DNA of 64,000 bases from NCBI GenBank assembly GCA_021272315.1, contig JAJSLI010000140.1:1-64000 (forward strand), given 5' to 3'. A program made the position numbers and the translations under genes. The DNA is from Methylacidiphilales bacterium. Lineage in GTDB: Bacteria; Verrucomicrobiota; Verrucomicrobiia; Methylacidiphilales; UBA1321. The notes under the pieces are model-generated. The model ran no database searches and had not been told where the DNA came from. It saw nothing but the letters and a program-made list of their open reading frames with translations. This document shows, piece after piece, positions 62,289-64,000 of this stretch. Within the stretch, counting starts at the first letter, position 1. Every line of letters begins with the position of its first letter.

Positions 62289-62440
62289 GGTTTAGTTCTA
62301 TCGTCTTTAGCCGGGGTGGGAAGAATTTTTAACGGAACTCCTGCGGAGGGCGGTACATCTCTTGGATGCGAAACATTACTGTCGCCCTCCAGGACAAAAG
62401 TCTCCCTGTTGGAGTTGAAGGGAATTTGATACAAGACGGC

Positions 62441-63142
62441 ATGTCACTGGAAAAAAGAGAGTTTCTGATTCGGGGCGAAGACGGGAAGGAGTACGGTCCC
62501 GCGGGGCTGGAGGAACTTCGCGAGTGGGTCCGGGAGAACCGCGCCGGGCTGGGATCGTTCGTGCGGCTTGATGAGTCGGGAGCGAACTGGGAGCCATGGC
62601 AGCATTACCCGGAACTGGTGGCGCTGGCGGCCGAGGCGCAGGCTTCCCGTTCGGCTCCGGGTGCGGCTGTATTAACGATTGCGCCACTGGGTCGCCGGAT
62701 ACTGGCTGGGGTGGCTGATGTGATTCTGAGCTACATCCTCGCCGTGCCGATTATCGTTGTTGTCTTTATCGTTTTATTTCTGAAGGTTCCGAGTTTGCAG
62801 GCGCAAATGCTCCAGTTTTATTTGCACCCGCAAACAACGGTTCCGGAGCCGCTGTTATCTTACTTGGTAGCGGTCTATTACATGATTTTCTACCCGGTCC
62901 TGACGTTGTACATGGTGGGGTTTCATGTCGTGCACGGCCAGACGCCGGCCAAGGCGTTGATGCATCTGCGGGTGGTGGGGCCGGGAGGCGGCAAACCGCC
63001 GTTCGGCAGATTGCTGCTGCGCGGGTTGATCTTTTCCCTGTCGGTCTACCTTGACTTTTTTCCGATGCTTTACGTGTTGCTCAATCCGCACCGGCGGGCG
63101 TTTCACGATTACGCGGCGGATACGTGCGTGGTGGAAGCATGA
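62441..63142 (+). CDS. RDD-family membrane protein with GYF-like N-terminus
   Basis: The start at 62441 ('MSLEKREFLIRGEDGKEYGP') is favoured over 62366; there is no strong ribosome-binding site at either. Residues 1-60 match a GYF_2-type domain ('GPAGLEELREWVRENRAGLG'). The RDD domain follows: 'APLGRRILAGVADVILSYIL', two more hydrophobic segments, 'TPAKALMHLRVV' and 'HRRAFHDYAADTCVV'. RDD proteins are small transport-like membrane proteins of varied role. The stop overlaps the nadD start (ATGA). Confidence 0.82.
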   Translation: MSLEKREFLIRGEDGKEYGPAGLEELREWVRENRAGLGSFVRLDESGANWEPWQHYPELVALAAEAQASRSAPGAAVLTIAPLGRRILAGVADVILSYILAVPIIVVVFIVLFLKVPSLQAQMLQFYLHPQTTVPEPLLSYLVAVYYMIFYPVLTLYMVGFHVVHGQTPAKALMHLRVVGPGGGKPPFGRLLLRGLIFSLSVYLDFFPMLYVLLNPHRRAFHDYAADTCVVEA

Positions 63143-63741
63143 AGGGCCCGGGTGCAAAAACGAGCCGGCTGCGGTTGGGAATTTACGGGGGCACATTCGA
63201 CCCGGTACATTCGGGGCACATCCTGTTGGCGCGGGATGCACTGGAGCAGGTGCGGCTCGATGCGGTTCTCTTTGTGCCATGTGCACAGTCACCGTTGAAG
63301 AGGAGCAAGCCGCGCGTTTCGGACGCGCATCGACTGGCCATGTTGCGCCTGGCCCTGAAGGGCGAGTCGCGATTTTGGATCTCGCGCTGTGAGCTGGACC
63401 GGTCGGGTCCGTCCTACGCGGTCGAGACGGCGACAGAGATCGGGGAGGCGTTTCCTCGTGCAACACTTTTTTGGCTGATGGGCGCGGATCAACTGGCGGA
63501 GTTGCCGCGCTGGCATCGTCAGCAGGAACTGGCACGGCGCGTGACGTTTCTGCTCTTCGAGCGGGGCGGGAAGCCGGTGCGTGGGATAAAAGCGAATGTT
63601 CTGGGCTTGCCGCGGCCCCGGCGAGTCGATATATCTGCCACTGAAATTCGTGACCGCGTGAAATCTCGCCTGCCTATTGATTGTTTTGTGCCCGCTCCAA
63701 TCGCGGCTTACATCGAACGGCACCGGCTTTATCGTTCCTAG
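63139..63741 (+). CDS. nadD: nicotinate-nucleotide adenylyltransferase NadD
   Basis: The start at 63139 overlaps the previous stop; about 200 residues. Adenylyltransferase motifs: 'LGIYGGTFDPVHSGHILLAR' (GTFDPxHxGH), 'VLFVPCAQSPLK', 'LFWLMGADQLAELPRWH' and 'VDISATEIRDRVK'. It makes deamido-NAD from nicotinate mononucleotide and ATP. rsfS follows 14 bp later, a common bacterial order. Confidence 0.95.
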   Translation: MKGPGAKTSRLRLGIYGGTFDPVHSGHILLARDALEQVRLDAVLFVPCAQSPLKRSKPRVSDAHRLAMLRLALKGESRFWISRCELDRSGPSYAVETATEIGEAFPRATLFWLMGADQLAELPRWHRQQELARRVTFLLFERGGKPVRGIKANVLGLPRPRRVDISATEIRDRVKSRLPIDCFVPAPIAAYIERHRLYRS

Positions 63742-63755
63742 AACTTATTCGATCC

Positions 63756-64000
63756 ATGGCAGAACTCACGCACGCACCACTGTCGGGACTGGAACTGGCC
63801 CGGTGCTGCGTTTCGTTTGCCCAGGACAAGAAAGCGCTCGAACCGGTGATCCTCGATTTGCAAAAGGTGTCGACGATTGCCGATTACCTCGTGATCTGCT
63901 CGGCGCAATCAGAGCCGCAGATCAAGGCGATTGCCAACGGGGTGGAAAAAGCTCTCAAGGACGAGTTTGGGCGTTATCCGCTGGCGGTGGACGGTTTTCC
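63756..64000 (+). CDS. rsfS: ribosome silencing factor RsfS (3' end beyond window)
   Basis: Absent from the ORF track because it runs off the window. From ATG 63756 the visible 81 residues include 'VILDLQKVSTIADYLVICSA' and 'QSEPQIKAIANGVEKAL', the core of the RsfS/Iojap family. RsfS binds ribosomal protein uL14 and blocks subunit joining when nutrients are low. Its place after nadD supports the call. Confidence 0.92.
   Translation, partial: MAELTHAPLSGLELARCCVSFAQDKKALEPVILDLQKVSTIADYLVICSAQSEPQIKAIANGVEKALKDEFGRYPLAVDGF

Overview
The window looks like a chromosome segment of a Gram-negative bacterium of the Verrucomicrobiota (PVC group). This is inferred from the style of the RHS core ('ADPSGFPDGVNN'), the many secreted proteins with Sec signals, a DUF6268-like outer-membrane protein, a PHP-glycosyltransferase fusion and the unusual gene neighbourhoods; no rRNA or other phylogenetic marker is present to prove it. 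An accessory zone (about 1-21.3 kb) is followed by housekeeping and cell-envelope genes, with a small mobile or defence islet at 41.6-46.9 kb.

Region 1 (1-4.4 kb): the end of a MobF-type relaxase/helicase, small hypothetical genes, an excisionase-like HTH gene and a gene-poor stretch with three 10-bp-spaced iteron-like repeats. This resembles part of a conjugative or integrative element.

Region 2 (4.4-18 kb): an RHS locus. A secreted YD-repeat shell gene (4444-10013) is split by a 2160-bp IS1595-family element that carries two passenger genes. The element has 24-bp terminal inverted repeats and a perfect 8-bp target duplication, and removing it restores one 1133-codon frame. The shell stops before the canonical RHS core. 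That core ('YTGKPY...ADPSGFPDG...') is instead encoded by three separate downstream genes (10033, 11907, 16149), each with its own signal peptide, the RHS core and a different C-terminal domain. Each is followed by a different predicted secreted protein (10923, ankyrin-repeat 12854, 17077), a plausible immunity or partner protein. Decayed copies of the shell 3' end and a shared degenerate block separate the units, and an IS5-family element sits inside the array. This split, multi-tip secreted RHS array is the best candidate for an undescribed system.

Region 3 (18-21.3 kb): two paralogous secreted alpha/beta hydrolases and an O-antigen-ligase-like membrane protein in one tight operon. Region 4 (21.5-25 kb): purM-purH-ruvC on the minus strand and tRNA-Pro(TGG). 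Region 5 (25.4-31.4 kb): two convergent hybrid histidine kinases. Region 6 (31.5-41.6 kb): methyltransferase-like and glycosyltransferase genes, an ICMT-like methyltransferase, a 2Fe-2S ferredoxin, endonuclease IV, a glutaredoxin, a SirB1-like protein, secreted or outer-membrane proteins, pterin dehydratase and pheS.

Region 7 (41.6-46.9 kb): three copies of a dispersed repeat interspersed with a lipoprotein, an MBL-fold hydrolase, a candidate nucleotidyltransferase toxin-antitoxin pair, and a NotI-family restriction enzyme facing a Dam-type adenine methyltransferase with palindromic operator-like sites. Region 8 (46.9-57.5 kb): envelope and housekeeping genes (TPR membrane protein, ribE, zinc-ribbon protein, sppA, twin small membrane proteins) and a PHP-glycosyltransferase. 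Region 9 (57.5-62.3 kb): a minus-strand purS-purQ-(ORF6N)-purL-deacetylase-glycosyltransferase run, in which the ORF6N gene looks inserted and carries a palindrome both upstream of and inside its coding sequence. Region 10 (62.4-64 kb): an RDD membrane protein, nadD and the start of rsfS.
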